Translations under genes and position numbers: made by a program
NCBI RefSeq assembly: GCF_009846755.1
Contig: NZ_AQOR01000007.1
Location: forward strand, 103,623 to 167,622
Length of the DNA: 64,000 nucleotides
From: Alcanivorax sp. S71-1-4
Lineage (GTDB): Bacteria; Pseudomonadota; Gammaproteobacteria; Pseudomonadales; Alcanivoracaceae
Direction: 5' to 3'
The notes under the pieces: model-generated
The model's database searches: none
Seen by the model: the letters and a program-made list of their open reading frames with translations, nothing else
Told to the model about the DNA's origin: nothing
In this document: piece after piece, positions 51,311 through 61,481 of the stretch
Layout of the letters: each line of letters opens with the position of its first letter
Position numbering within the stretch: position 1 is the stretch's first letter

Positions 51311-52152
51311 TGCCCTGCATCCTCCGCGCCTTGGCATGCGTTGTCAGCGCCCTGTTGCTGGCGGGGTGCAGTGAGCCAGCACCCGAGCACGAGGTGCTGG
51401 CCACAGTAAATGGCGCGCCGGTTTACGACTATGAACTGTCCCTGGCCCGCGAGCGGACACTGGGTGAACAGGGCATGCTGCTCGCGGACGCATCCACCGA
51501 CCGCAAGGTGCTGGAAAGCCTTGTTGCCGGCCGGGCCATGGCATTACTCGCCGAACAGGACATGAGCGAACAGGAGCGCACGGCGCTGGCGCATCAGGTG
51601 GCGGCCTGGCGAGAAGAACAATTAGTTAAGCGTTATCTTTCCGAACACGTCGTCCCTGTGCCGGTGCCACAGCACAGCGTCAACGAGTATTACCAGCGGC
51701 ACCCGGAGCTGTTTGGGGGCGGTACGCGCTATCGCTATGAACAACTCAGCGTCGCAACGGGCCAGGACACCGCCCTGCGCGACAAAGCGGTGCGCTGGCT
51801 GGGGCAGACGGTCGGACAAAACGACTGGCAGGCACTGGCGAATACCGGGCGAGCAGAGGGCCTGCCAGTGAACTTTCGTCAGGGCACCGCCGCCGAGTCG
51901 CTGGGCAGCGAGACCCTGCGCGCGCGCCTGAAAGCCATGCAGCCGGGGGAGGTCAGCGCCGTATCACTGGAAGCGGGCGAAGCCAGCCTGCTGAAGCTGG
52001 TCGTCGTGGAGATGGTGCCGCCACGTCCGTTGTCCGAGGTCAGCGATGACATTCGCCTGCGCCTGGCGCCGATGCAATTGCGCCAGGGCATTCGTGAGGT
52101 GATGGACCAGGCCACGGCACAGGCGGATATCCAGTATCTGCGGGAAGAATAA
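51310..52152 (+). CDS. second SurA/parvulin-like lipoprotein, probably non-catalytic
   Basis: This 280-aa protein also has a lipoprotein signal (LLAGC, Cys20). Its layout matches the preceding gene: a 'ATVNGAPVYDYELSLARE' SurA-N-like start, a helical stretch, 'YYQRHPELF', and a parvulin-position domain. The last lacks the usual catalytic and substrate motifs (no HILV or GGDLGW; only 'LKAMQPGEVSAVSLEAGEASLLKLV' resembles the parvulin C-terminal strand). It probably arose by duplication and now acts as a chaperone or a partner of the first. Translation is coupled by the TAATG overlap. It ends 18 bases before the next gene. Confidence 0.82.
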   Translation: MPCILRALACVVSALLLAGCSEPAPEHEVLATVNGAPVYDYELSLARERTLGEQGMLLADASTDRKVLESLVAGRAMALLAEQDMSEQERTALAHQVAAWREEQLVKRYLSEHVVPVPVPQHSVNEYYQRHPELFGGGTRYRYEQLSVATGQDTALRDKAVRWLGQTVGQNDWQALANTGRAEGLPVNFRQGTAAESLGSETLRARLKAMQPGEVSAVSLEAGEASLLKLVVVEMVPPRPLSEVSDDIRLRLAPMQLRQGIREVMDQATAQADIQYLREE

Positions 52153-52170
52153 CCAGGACAGGATGTTTCA

Positions 52171-55100
52171 ATGACAAGGGGATCGAGAGTCGGGGGACTG
52201 CTGGCCGCCATCGTGTTGATCGCGGGAACGACCAGCGAGGTTCGTGCGGACACCACGCAGGAATGTACGGCGCTGTTTCCGACGCCTGTGGCGGCACATG
52301 ACCCGCAGGCGAGGCTGTCTTTCTGGGGCGGCCATGTGGCGGGTGGTGCCGATACACTGGTGGCACGCAGCAAACTGGATCTGTCGTTATTGCCCTTGTC
52401 CTGCGGTAATGCGTCCTGCGCGATCACCGGCTCGGCCGCCGCGCAAGCCATCCTGCCACCGTTCCTGTCGGCTCAGGGCAGTGCCCGTCTGAATGTGGGC
52501 TGGCTGGGCAACGAGTCTTACCAGGGCAACTCCCGCGATTTCCGCGATGTGAGTATCGGCCTCTGGGGCACGCTGCGATTGCCGGCGTCCGAACACCCCT
52601 GGCGTATCCGTAATCTCTCCGTCGGGCTGGACGGCACCCTGATCCTCGGGCCGGGCGACTACTGGGTTGAAAACCTCTCCCTGGCGCTGGGGGCCGAACT
52701 CAGAGTACAGGGCGAGGGCACGGTGCGGCTGCATGTGCGCAATCCCTTTTCCGTACCGCTGTCGGTGCACCTGAATGCTGGTGGGGCGACAGAACAGTTA
52801 CTGGTGGTAGCGCACAACAACCTTTCTTTGCAGACCTCCGCTGGCATTACCGGCTCCGTTTATGTCGTGGGGGACGCTTCGCTTTCAACGGGCGCCAGCA
52901 TCACCGGCGACCTGGCGGCGTCCACGGTCAGCCTGCAACTGGGTGCACGGGTTACCGCCATCAGCAATAGCCAGCGTGGCCAGCTCGATTACGGTGATCT
53001 GTGCCATAACACCCTCGACCCCGACCTGGAAGTGCCTGACGAAGAAGCGCCGGTCATCACACTGGATCAGCCTGATGGCCAGCGGCAGGAAGCCGCCACG
53101 GCCACACTCAGTGGCCATGTCACGGACACAGGTGGCCCGTCGGCTGGTGTGGCCGGGCTGTGGATCACGCGCAGCGATACGGGTGACACCATGCAGGTGG
53201 CAATATCCGGCACAGTGTTTTCCACATCGCTGCCTGTCGCGTTCGGTGATAACCATTTCAGCGTGCTGGCACGGGATCACTCCGGCAATGAAACCACCCT
53301 CGGCTGGCACGTGATCCGCGAAGATGTGACCGCGCCGCTGATATCCCTGTCGGGGCCGCAACAGGAAACCGTACAACGTTCACCGTTCGTTCTGGAAGGT
53401 GAGGTGGACGACGGCGAGCACGGTAGCGGTGTGGACACCATTGTCGTCACGCGGGCCGGGCAGTCAGAGGCAGCGCCCGTGACGCGCGATGGCAACCAGT
53501 TCACTGCAGCAGTGCCCGTGCAATGGGGTGACAATATGCTTCAGGTCACGGTGACGGACATCGCCGGCAACAGCGCGACAGCCGGGAAACAGGTGACGCG
53601 CGCGGACCAGATTCCGCCGGACCTGGTGATCCACAATCCGGCCAGCGCAGTCGTCGGCGCCGCCACCGTCACGGTGACGGGCGTGGCACAGGACGATACC
53701 TATGGCAGCGGCGTCGCCCGTATCCTGGTGGACAACACCTCCGTACCGGGCGCCGTTATCACCGTCACGCCCGGCGCCAACGGCGAATTCAGCGCGAGCA
53801 TCAATCTGGGTGCCGGCCTGAACCAGATCACCATCACCGCCGAAGATCAATTCGCTAACCGCAGCGTCGCGGCCATCAGCGTCACGCGCCCGGACCAGGA
53901 TGGCGATGGCATTCCCGACGACATCGACCCGGACCGCGACGGCGACGGCTACAGCAATGAAGAAGAGATCAGCCGGGGCACAGACCCGGATGATCCGAAC
54001 GATTACCCGGACGATGTGGCGCCGGTACTGACGGTGAACAACCCACCCCAAGCGCGTGTGACACGCGCTGATATCCAGGTGACCGGCACGGCGGTGGACG
54101 ACCGCGCCATGCACAGCGTGACGTTGCTGAATCACCGCTTTGGCACGCCACTGGCCACCACCTTGCAGTCCGGTGGTCATTACATTGGCCTGGTGCCACT
54201 GGAAGTGGGTAACAACGAGATTACCGTGACGGCCCGCGACGCCGCCGGCAATGAAAGCAGCGAGGTCATTCAGGTGCTCCGCGTCGAGCCGCCGCGTCTG
54301 GTCAATGTGTCACCGGCGCAAGGTGCGATCGTTCATGATCCGGTCGTGACGTTGAGTGGTGAAATTCACGGCGTGCAGACTGCAGAAATGCTGACCCTTC
54401 AGGTCAACGGCGCACAGGTGATGATCGGAGACGGGCAGGGCGATGCGCAAACCGGTTTTGTTTATCCGTTTACCGTGACGGATCTGCCTCTGGCCTTTGG
54501 CGTCAACCGCTTCGTGCTGCAACTCAACAGCCCGGACGGCCACGACAGCCGCACGCTGGACATCAGCCGCCTGCCCGAAGATGAAGACAGCGTGCCGCCA
54601 CCAACGCTCACCTTGCTGACACCGCTTGATGGCGCCTGGCAGGGGGCGGACAACGTGCAGGTACGGGGCCGGGTAGAAGGCGGTGCCGGTGCAGTGGATA
54701 TCACTGTAAACGGTGTGCCTGCCAGCAGGGTGGGCGGCACGGCGTCGGGCACTTTTTCTTCCTCCCTGACCTTTACCCAGGGTGCCGGCTCCTTGACCGT
54801 ATCCGTGACGGCGACAGACCAGCTGGGACGTGCCGCGACACAAAGCGTGACCGTTTACAGGGACACCGGCGCACCGGTGATCACCCTGGATAATCCCCTG
54901 GCACTCCTGCCGGCAGATAACCCGGTCAACGAAACGCCTTACCGGCTTGCCGGCACGGTGACCGACCCGCGTCTGGCCGGCATGCTGATTGATGGCGCGC
55001 CGGTGATCCTGGTGGCCACGGCGACAGAAGGCGAATATCGCTTTGTCGCCGATGTACCGCTGTCAGCCGGCACCCGCACCGTCAGCCTGGACGCGCATGA

Positions 55101-56613
55101 TCTGGCTGGAAACCGGGTGCGCCAGAGTTACCAATTCACGCTGTCGCCCTCTGCGCTGCTGACGCCCATTCTCCCCGTAGCCAATACCCGCTTTGTGGTG
55201 GTCGATCATGCCACGACATCTGTCGTGGCCCGGCTGGCGGGCCAGGCACCCGGCGCCACGGCGGTGGCGCTGCTCGATGGAGAAGCCTTTCCCCTGACCC
55301 TGGACGGAACGCTGGTGCAGGGCAACGTGCAACTGCCGGCGGAAGAAGGCACGCACAGTCTGCGGATCGAGATCAATCACCCTGATGCCGGGCTGGTAGC
55401 GGCGGCCAACATACCGATCAGCATTGCCAACCCGTCTCAACAGCCGCTGACACTGGTGCGTTCATCACCGGCGTCGGATGCCGGCGTGATTGCACCCAAC
55501 CAGGCCCTGACATTCCATTTCAATCGCCCGGTTGATCCCGCAACGCTGAATGTGTCCATCAAAGAAACCCTGCACGGCCTGACTTATATCAACCAGGATG
55601 CATCGGGTACGGATTTCCTCCGCGCACAGGGGTACAAGCTGGAAGCCGTGCATCGGGCGCTTGCGCCTGTACCTGGCACCGTGGACATCCTGCCGGGCGC
55701 CCGCGCGGTCACGTTTGTCGCTGACCGCTACTACGGTTATGGCGCCACACTGGATGCGGAGGTCATCGCAGACGGCCTTTCACTGGGCCGTGCACGTTTT
55801 ACCGTGGAGCCCTTGCCGACGCAGGTGTCCGGCAACATCGCCGACCAGTTCGGCAATCCCGTGGCCGGCGTCACCGTCTCCCTGGGCTCGTTGCGCACGA
55901 CCACGGACGCCAAGGGCGGTTATCAACTCGGCTTTGGCGAGCAGTCCGGTCATGTGGCCGGTGGTGTGACGGAACTGGTCTTCAATCCGGCCATGCAGGA
56001 CCCCCGTTTTGGCACACGGCGGCAGCCCGTCACCGTGCGGCAGGGCGAACACAATCAACTCGGCCTGCGCACCTTGCTGCTGCTGAATGAAAACACCGGC
56101 TTTTCTGGCCTGCGCAGCGGCGCTAAAACCAGGCTCGCCAACGACCAGCTGGAAATCGATCTGACCCAGGCGGTGTTGCATGGCCCTGAGGGGGCGGGCA
56201 GCGTCACGGTGAATCCGCAGTTCCTGCCGTTGGAACGCCTCGGCCTGGAAACCACCGGCCTGGTGCCGCTGTTCGGTGTGTACGTTCTCCAGCCTGACAG
56301 CCTGCGTGTAGAAGGGCAGGTCGGTCTGTCGATGGCGGTGCCGGTGTACCAGGGCACGCGTGAATGGATGCAGGACGAATCACTGGTGATCGTGCTGGGG
56401 CTGAACGACAACCGCTCCGCACTCGCCCCGGTGGGTGTCGCGGAAGTGGTCGGCGAGCGCGTCATCCTGCGCCGCGCCTTCCGTGGCCGCTGGCTCGATT
56501 ACCTGGGCATTGCGCCCGTCACTGAACAAGCGCTGCCTGCATTGCGGGCCTGGGTGGACGGCGAGGGCGGCTGGGCGGCGGTGCAGACAGTCCTGGGGGC
56601 CGGGGGACGCTGA
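52171..56613 (+). CDS. exported 1,480-aa Ig-repeat protein with MshQ-like N-terminus
   Basis: A signal peptide (about residues 1-26, ending SEVRA) leads into a 250-residue N-terminal domain. It contains stacked short strands such as 'GSVYVVGDASLSTGASITGD', resembling MshQ-type agglutinin or beta-helix segments. Eight or so Ig-like repeats follow (about 292-1087), interrupted at 575-616 by a calcium-loop stretch (DQDGDGIPDDIDPDRDGDGYSN). After an SbsA-like Ig (1090-1213) there is a carboxypeptidase-regulatory-like domain ('QFGNPVAGVTVSLGSLRTTTDAKGGY') and a 220-residue unique C-terminus. No membrane anchor is visible. Its stop overlaps the next start (TGATG). It shares domain types with the giant protein and is probably a second structural or adhesive component. 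Function is unproven. Confidence 0.85.
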   Translation: MTRGSRVGGLLAAIVLIAGTTSEVRADTTQECTALFPTPVAAHDPQARLSFWGGHVAGGADTLVARSKLDLSLLPLSCGNASCAITGSAAAQAILPPFLSAQGSARLNVGWLGNESYQGNSRDFRDVSIGLWGTLRLPASEHPWRIRNLSVGLDGTLILGPGDYWVENLSLALGAELRVQGEGTVRLHVRNPFSVPLSVHLNAGGATEQLLVVAHNNLSLQTSAGITGSVYVVGDASLSTGASITGDLAASTVSLQLGARVTAISNSQRGQLDYGDLCHNTLDPDLEVPDEEAPVITLDQPDGQRQEAATATLSGHVTDTGGPSAGVAGLWITRSDTGDTMQVAISGTVFSTSLPVAFGDNHFSVLARDHSGNETTLGWHVIREDVTAPLISLSGPQQETVQRSPFVLEGEVDDGEHGSGVDTIVVTRAGQSEAAPVTRDGNQFTAAVPVQWGDNMLQVTVTDIAGNSATAGKQVTRADQIPPDLVIHNPASAVVGAATVTVTGVAQDDTYGSGVARILVDNTSVPGAVITVTPGANGEFSASINLGAGLNQITITAEDQFANRSVAAISVTRPDQDGDGIPDDIDPDRDGDGYSNEEEISRGTDPDDPNDYPDDVAPVLTVNNPPQARVTRADIQVTGTAVDDRAMHSVTLLNHRFGTPLATTLQSGGHYIGLVPLEVGNNEITVTARDAAGNESSEVIQVLRVEPPRLVNVSPAQGAIVHDPVVTLSGEIHGVQTAEMLTLQVNGAQVMIGDGQGDAQTGFVYPFTVTDLPLAFGVNRFVLQLNSPDGHDSRTLDISRLPEDEDSVPPPTLTLLTPLDGAWQGADNVQVRGRVEGGAGAVDITVNGVPASRVGGTASGTFSSSLTFTQGAGSLTVSVTATDQLGRAATQSVTVYRDTGAPVITLDNPLALLPADNPVNETPYRLAGTVTDPRLAGMLIDGAPVILVATATEGEYRFVADVPLSAGTRTVSLDAHDLAGNRVRQSYQFTLSPSALLTPILPVANTRFVVVDHATTSVVARLAGQAPGATAVALLDGEAFPLTLDGTLVQGNVQLPAEEGTHSLRIEINHPDAGLVAAANIPISIANPSQQPLTLVRSSPASDAGVIAPNQALTFHFNRPVDPATLNVSIKETLHGLTYINQDASGTDFLRAQGYKLEAVHRALAPVPGTVDILPGARAVTFVADRYYGYGATLDAEVIADGLSLGRARFTVEPLPTQVSGNIADQFGNPVAGVTVSLGSLRTTTDAKGGYQLGFGEQSGHVAGGVTELVFNPAMQDPRFGTRRQPVTVRQGEHNQLGLRTLLLLNENTGFSGLRSGAKTRLANDQLEIDLTQAVLHGPEGAGSVTVNPQFLPLERLGLETTGLVPLFGVYVLQPDSLRVEGQVGLSMAVPVYQGTREWMQDESLVIVLGLNDNRSALAPVGVAEVVGERVILRRAFRGRWLDYLGIAPVTEQALPALRAWVDGEGGWAAVQTVLGAGGR

Positions 56614-59600
56614 TGAAAACGACAGTCATGCGGATGACAGTACAGCACAACAGAAGAGGTTCAGGGATGTATCGGGAAAGCGGGCGACGGGCGATCAAAC
56701 TGTGCTGCGCGGTCATGGCTACGCTGTTGGCGGGCAACGTGGCGATGGCCAGCCTGCTGGGCGCAGGCATGTTCGTGGCGACACCGGAAGTCACGCCGGT
56801 GATGTCCCAGGGCTACGTCATGGCCCGCGCCCAGGTGGTCGGCCCCAACGGTGGCCCGATTCTCATCAAGGCCCGCATACAGGGCAATGCGGTAACGGCC
56901 GAGACAACCGAAGTCGAAGAGATCGGCGAAGTGGTGGCGGGAGGCCATCTGGACGGCAGCTACATCCTTTCCGGCGACGAATACCGAGAAGTGCTGTCCC
57001 GCTGGGCAACGCTGCGCGCGACACAACCGGAACTGGCCAGCCGGGCGGAGTTCACCACACGGGACAGGCTGGCCCAGGGCCTGAAGCTGGCCAACGGCGA
57101 CATGAGCGAGCCACTAACCTTGCCGACGCACCTCCACACGGTAGTGGTACTGGGCGAAGAAGACCGCTTCGGTCAGGATACCCGCCGCCATGTACTGATT
57201 GCCGCGCCGTTCCTGTTTGACCGGGATACCACCCTGGAAGACGGCGTGTCATCACTGCTGATGGATGCGGACGGCAACCTCCTCGACACGGCACAGGGCA
57301 GCGGCGTGGGCAGTGGCGATTTCGATGTGGAAGTGTTCACCTATCGCACCGCCTTTTATGCCGAGCCCGGTGGCACGGAACAGTCAGAACAACGCTTGCA
57401 GGAAGGCGACGAGATCTTCGGCCCGGTGGCCAACGCCACCATTGAACAACTGGGCTGGTACGGCCCCAGCTATGCCCTGACGGGCAGCGATGGCCGCTAC
57501 ACCGTCAATGCGCCCATGTTGTGTATGCGCACCGGTTGGGGCTATTACCTGGTGCCGGGCATCGAGTTCCCGCTGACCCTGACCGTGCCGACGGTCCCCT
57601 TCAATCCCAACCGCCTGGGTATCCCGCCTTACTACGAATTACGCACCGTCTACGCCGCCTGCGGCGACGCGGGCTACCGGCCGAACCGCTTCGATTTCCT
57701 GATTGATGTGCTGTGGCTGGTGGGCGAGATGCACCTGGCCAATACCCCCGGTGGCGCGCCGATTCCGGTGGGGGAGACGGTGACCTACGAAGGAGAAAAC
57801 CGGGAAGGTGATCCCACCACACAGGAATGGGATTTTGACGGCGACGGAGAAAACGATACGGTCCTGCTGGCCGATAAAGTGACCGAAACCGATGACGACA
57901 CCGGCATGGACTACACCGTCCCGCAGGAAAACGAAGAAGGTGCCTGGCAGGCGGTCTACTTCTCCTCCGGTTCACGCAGCCCGGAGGCAGAGATCCTGGC
58001 GGAACGGGTGCCGGACCTGTGGCGTCTTGCCGATCGCAGCCTGGATCAGCGCGCCACCGGGATACTGACCGGCATCAGCGAAGACGCGCTGCGCCACACC
58101 GATGTCTATATCTTCCGGGAAAGCACCGGCGAATTGCTGGTGGAAGTCAGCGGCCTGCCGGACGGCCCCTATGCCGGCCGTGCCAGCCGCGTCGAGAACA
58201 ACCGCTACCTCTGGCACACCCTGCTTCGTGGTGCGGAAAGCCGCCGCAACAGCTACGCCGCCTACGGTCAAAGCGGCATCACCGGCGCGCCGGATGAAGA
58301 GCAATTCAGTGCCGAAAGCGAAGAACTGGGATTCAGCTCCCGCTACCAGGCGCGGGAAGTGGACCTGCCCGCACCGGGCGAATCCCTGTACCTGGTGGCC
58401 ATCAACCGGGTGACCGGCTACACCGGCAGCCTGCGCTTTGAATTGGGCCGGCCCGGCGCCGGCGATGGCGGCGCCCGCCAGAACGTTCCCGAACTGGCAC
58501 TGCTGCCCCCCAACGTCAAGGTCTGGGCTCAACGCCTGACAGAAATCGAAGCCGGGCTGACACAAGGCGAAGAACGGGAATACCTGATCAGCCACGAGGG
58601 CGCGGCCACCAGCAGCGACATCATCGTCGGGCTCTATACCGAATGGCTGGCACCGGATGGCTCACCGATGCCTGCGGCGTTGGGCACCAACCGTGGCGAA
58701 GACTATGGCCTGACCGGGCGGCTGGCGAAAGTGGTGGACGGCAATCTCGTGGCAGTCAGCGCCGGGCAAGCGGTGGAAGACACTGTGTCACTGGAGGAGG
58801 CCCTGACAGCCGGCAGCGCCGGCAATGTGGCGGAGTTCGGCATAGGGCCGGGCCGCCAGTTGCAACTGCTCCGGCTGCCAGAGTTTGGGCAGGGCAACGA
58901 GCATTACTACCTGAACATTTTTGGCCGCGCCCTGAACAAAGAAGTGTGCAGCCACTGCCAATACGACCAGAGCGGTGCCCACCCGACCCTGGCCGGGCGG
59001 CCGAACCACTTCGCGCCGCTGTATGTGCCGCGCTATGACGAAGCCACCACCCTGGCCCTGCGGGCGGATGCCCGCAAGCTGGCGCATGAACAGGAAGAAG
59101 AAGCCAAAGAGATTGCCCCGCAATACCTCTGGGTGGTCCGCCCCGAATACCAGTTCAGCCAGCTCGACTTCAGGGTCGATGAGATCCTGGGCTCCTACGA
59201 GGACGAGAACGGCGAAAAACAAAGCCGCAACCTGCTGGATAACCGCGCCCCGATCATCTCCTGCCCTGATGAACTGATCGACCTGGTCGACGAGCTGACC
59301 CTGCCGGGCCAGGACTCCCTGCCAGGCTTCGACGGTGACCGCCAGTACGTGATCGCTATTGGCGAAACCGAATTCCTGCTCGACCCAGGCGCCCCCGAGC
59401 CCATCCGGCTGGAACAACTGGCACACCTGATCCAGCTGGCCAACCTGACCACAGCGGAAGACTTCCTGACCATCCGGCTGTTCCTGCACCACGACCCGGC
59501 GAACCTGCTGTGGGAATGGGCGTTCGGGACCAATGGTTTACAGGTGGTGTTCGAATACCCCGGTGGCGAACTGCTGGTGACACCGGAAGTGGAGGAAGAA

Positions 59601-61481
59601 GGCGGCGAGGAGATTGACCTGCTGCGCCTGCTGGGTGGCGCGCGGCTTCACTATCGGTTCAACTTCCCGAATGGTGCGCAGCCGCAGTCGATGAAGATGT
59701 GGATCAATGCCAGTGGGCGGATTTGCCCGAGCCTGGCGACGGCCTCAGATGAATGCACCACTGTATCGGCTGGGGCGGGCCCGGTCACGGAAGTGCTGCT
59801 GCAGGAATGGGGGCCAGAGGATGCATCGCTGAGTGACACCCACCCACGCTGGGGGCTGTACTGGGAGCCGGAAAGCTGGGAATTGGGGCTGGATGCGCGC
59901 TTGCGGGTTGAAGTGAGTTACTGGGCTGGCGACCAATTGGTGCAATACAGTGATGAGCCAGTGCCGGGGTTTGAGGAGCAGACGCATGAACCGATTGTGG
60001 CGTATGTGAGGAATCGTCCCCTGGGTCCGGATGAGGATGTGCCGATGCATGGGACGGATGTGGCGATGCTGGAGACGATGTTGTGGCAGTTGGGGGTGAG
60101 TCCGCAGCGAGGTGGCGATTATCGTGCTCGCTCAAATGCAGGTTCGGAAGGTGCTCGCCTTGCCAGTAATCGTTCAGGAACCGGGCCATCAAATACACAA
60201 ACCTGTCAGGGGCAGCCCGCGAATCGCCGGGATACATTCTACACAGGTTGGGGCGCCAACTGTGCGTCTGGGCGTGTCTCGCTGGAAGGAATGGTGCGCC
60301 GTTTCCGTGGCCGTAACGAAGCGACGGGTGATGGTGTGCCATTCGATCCTCATTATGGGGGAGATGTTATTCGGTCCAGCCAAGGCAATGAGGTTGTATC
60401 CGGTGATCCTGTATCCGGGTTAGTGGATGATGACTTTCTGGCCCATCTTCAGCGTGTTTGGCCAGATTATTTAAATGCCTATGATGCTTTTCCCGGTCAG
60501 GGAGTGGTTGGTTTCAGTTCGCTGGGCATGGAAGGCTGGATTGCTTCGGGCATGGCGCTGTGGGAGAGCGGAGATCCTTCAGCGAATATCGTGCCCACCT
60601 ATACGAATGCCGAACATCAGGCAGCCCTGCTGTCACAAGGCGAGCAGGTAACCGATGCCATCAGTCGTGCAGCACTTTTCCGTGCCTGGAAGGCGCAGGA
60701 AGCTCCCTATCACTGGGGAAGTAATACCCGTTCCTATCAATCGACCCCTTATCGTATCACTGAAGGTGGTGGTGACGAGGTGGGGAGCCTGGGTTTCAGC
60801 CAAATAAAGTATGCATATCGATATGGCGACTCAAGCCTGCGCTGCAATGCTTTGGAAAACTACAATCTTTATAGTCCAGCGGAGGCCATCCTTGGAATGA
60901 TTGCGTTTGTCTCCGCCTCGCCATCAGCGGGTAATCAAAACTGTACCAAGAGTTTCTATTTCGGTTTTGCGGAGCAAGGCCGTTGGCGAACCCTGACCAA
61001 TGCCAGGGGTGCATTGCGAGGTTATCTTGACTCGACGGGTGGTTTGGTTGCCATCGCGGAGGGGCGAGTAGATGATGCGTATGAGCGATTGATGAAATCG
61101 TTGGCGGGCTACAACGGCATGACCAGCTTGCAGTCCACCAGTGACCGTGTCTGGGCGCATGTATTGCGGGTGGCGCACACAACGGCGATGGGCAATGCCA
61201 TATCCAATCGACTGTATGCGATGGATATCCGGCAAAGGTTTGGGCTGGAGGGGAGGTCTTATGTCTGGTTTGGTGGGCGTTGGCCTGAGGATGCTACTGT
61301 GGAAGATGGTGAAGGTAATGTGATTCCGCACCCGGAAGCTGGGCAGGATTGGTGTTTTGTGTATGGGGAGAGTGAGTGGCAGAACGCTGATAATCATCCT
61401 ATTACTGGGGCTCCGATGGGATTCAATGATTATCGTGATCAAGCTGAGCAGCAGGCAGAAAGGAGGGTGTCATGCAATTAA
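56613..61481 (+). CDS. exported 1,622-aa protein with peptidoglycan-binding-like and lytic-transglycosylase-like C-terminus
   Basis: Translation may start at ATG 56613, overlapping the previous stop, or at ATG 56667 (GAAGAGG 56653-56659), which gives a more normal signal peptide ending GNVAMA. The N-terminal two thirds is a unique trunk with an FDGDGEND loop near residue 408 and a CSHC pair near 776. From about residue 1143, 'GTDVAMLETMLWQLG' with 'VSLEGMVRRFRG' resembles a peptidoglycan-binding domain with an insertion. Then E1363 in KAQEAPYHWG, GSLGFSQIK (1391-1399) and LAGYNG (1497-1502) match in order the catalytic Glu, GLMQ-type and YNAG-type motifs of SLT lytic transglycosylases. Base composition falls in this last part. 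A candidate murein-cleaving tip or toxin module; enzyme assignment is motif-based and tentative. Confidence 0.8.
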   Translation: MKTTVMRMTVQHNRRGSGMYRESGRRAIKLCCAVMATLLAGNVAMASLLGAGMFVATPEVTPVMSQGYVMARAQVVGPNGGPILIKARIQGNAVTAETTEVEEIGEVVAGGHLDGSYILSGDEYREVLSRWATLRATQPELASRAEFTTRDRLAQGLKLANGDMSEPLTLPTHLHTVVVLGEEDRFGQDTRRHVLIAAPFLFDRDTTLEDGVSSLLMDADGNLLDTAQGSGVGSGDFDVEVFTYRTAFYAEPGGTEQSEQRLQEGDEIFGPVANATIEQLGWYGPSYALTGSDGRYTVNAPMLCMRTGWGYYLVPGIEFPLTLTVPTVPFNPNRLGIPPYYELRTVYAACGDAGYRPNRFDFLIDVLWLVGEMHLANTPGGAPIPVGETVTYEGENREGDPTTQEWDFDGDGENDTVLLADKVTETDDDTGMDYTVPQENEEGAWQAVYFSSGSRSPEAEILAERVPDLWRLADRSLDQRATGILTGISEDALRHTDVYIFRESTGELLVEVSGLPDGPYAGRASRVENNRYLWHTLLRGAESRRNSYAAYGQSGITGAPDEEQFSAESEELGFSSRYQAREVDLPAPGESLYLVAINRVTGYTGSLRFELGRPGAGDGGARQNVPELALLPPNVKVWAQRLTEIEAGLTQGEEREYLISHEGAATSSDIIVGLYTEWLAPDGSPMPAALGTNRGEDYGLTGRLAKVVDGNLVAVSAGQAVEDTVSLEEALTAGSAGNVAEFGIGPGRQLQLLRLPEFGQGNEHYYLNIFGRALNKEVCSHCQYDQSGAHPTLAGRPNHFAPLYVPRYDEATTLALRADARKLAHEQEEEAKEIAPQYLWVVRPEYQFSQLDFRVDEILGSYEDENGEKQSRNLLDNRAPIISCPDELIDLVDELTLPGQDSLPGFDGDRQYVIAIGETEFLLDPGAPEPIRLEQLAHLIQLANLTTAEDFLTIRLFLHHDPANLLWEWAFGTNGLQVVFEYPGGELLVTPEVEEEGGEEIDLLRLLGGARLHYRFNFPNGAQPQSMKMWINASGRICPSLATASDECTTVSAGAGPVTEVLLQEWGPEDASLSDTHPRWGLYWEPESWELGLDARLRVEVSYWAGDQLVQYSDEPVPGFEEQTHEPIVAYVRNRPLGPDEDVPMHGTDVAMLETMLWQLGVSPQRGGDYRARSNAGSEGARLASNRSGTGPSNTQTCQGQPANRRDTFYTGWGANCASGRVSLEGMVRRFRGRNEATGDGVPFDPHYGGDVIRSSQGNEVVSGDPVSGLVDDDFLAHLQRVWPDYLNAYDAFPGQGVVGFSSLGMEGWIASGMALWESGDPSANIVPTYTNAEHQAALLSQGEQVTDAISRAALFRAWKAQEAPYHWGSNTRSYQSTPYRITEGGGDEVGSLGFSQIKYAYRYGDSSLRCNALENYNLYSPAEAILGMIAFVSASPSAGNQNCTKSFYFGFAEQGRWRTLTNARGALRGYLDSTGGLVAIAEGRVDDAYERLMKSLAGYNGMTSLQSTSDRVWAHVLRVAHTTAMGNAISNRLYAMDIRQRFGLEGRSYVWFGGRWPEDATVEDGEGNVIPHPEAGQDWCFVYGESEWQNADNHPITGAPMGFNDYRDQAEQQAERRVSCN
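60040..61481 (+). other. compositionally distinct C-terminal module of the 1,622-aa protein
   Basis: Codon choice and GC content change here relative to the trunk, with more A/T third positions after about 60,110. The module carries the putative peptidoglycan-binding and transglycosylase-like motifs. The displaced copy at the window end covers trunk sequence, but the window stops before showing whether it has a different tip. Confidence 0.6.

Noticed and set aside
60640..61481. Prophage or tailocin lysis gene
   Set aside because: The lytic-like motifs are the C-terminus of a large exported protein, and no phage structural, holin or regulatory genes are present nearby.
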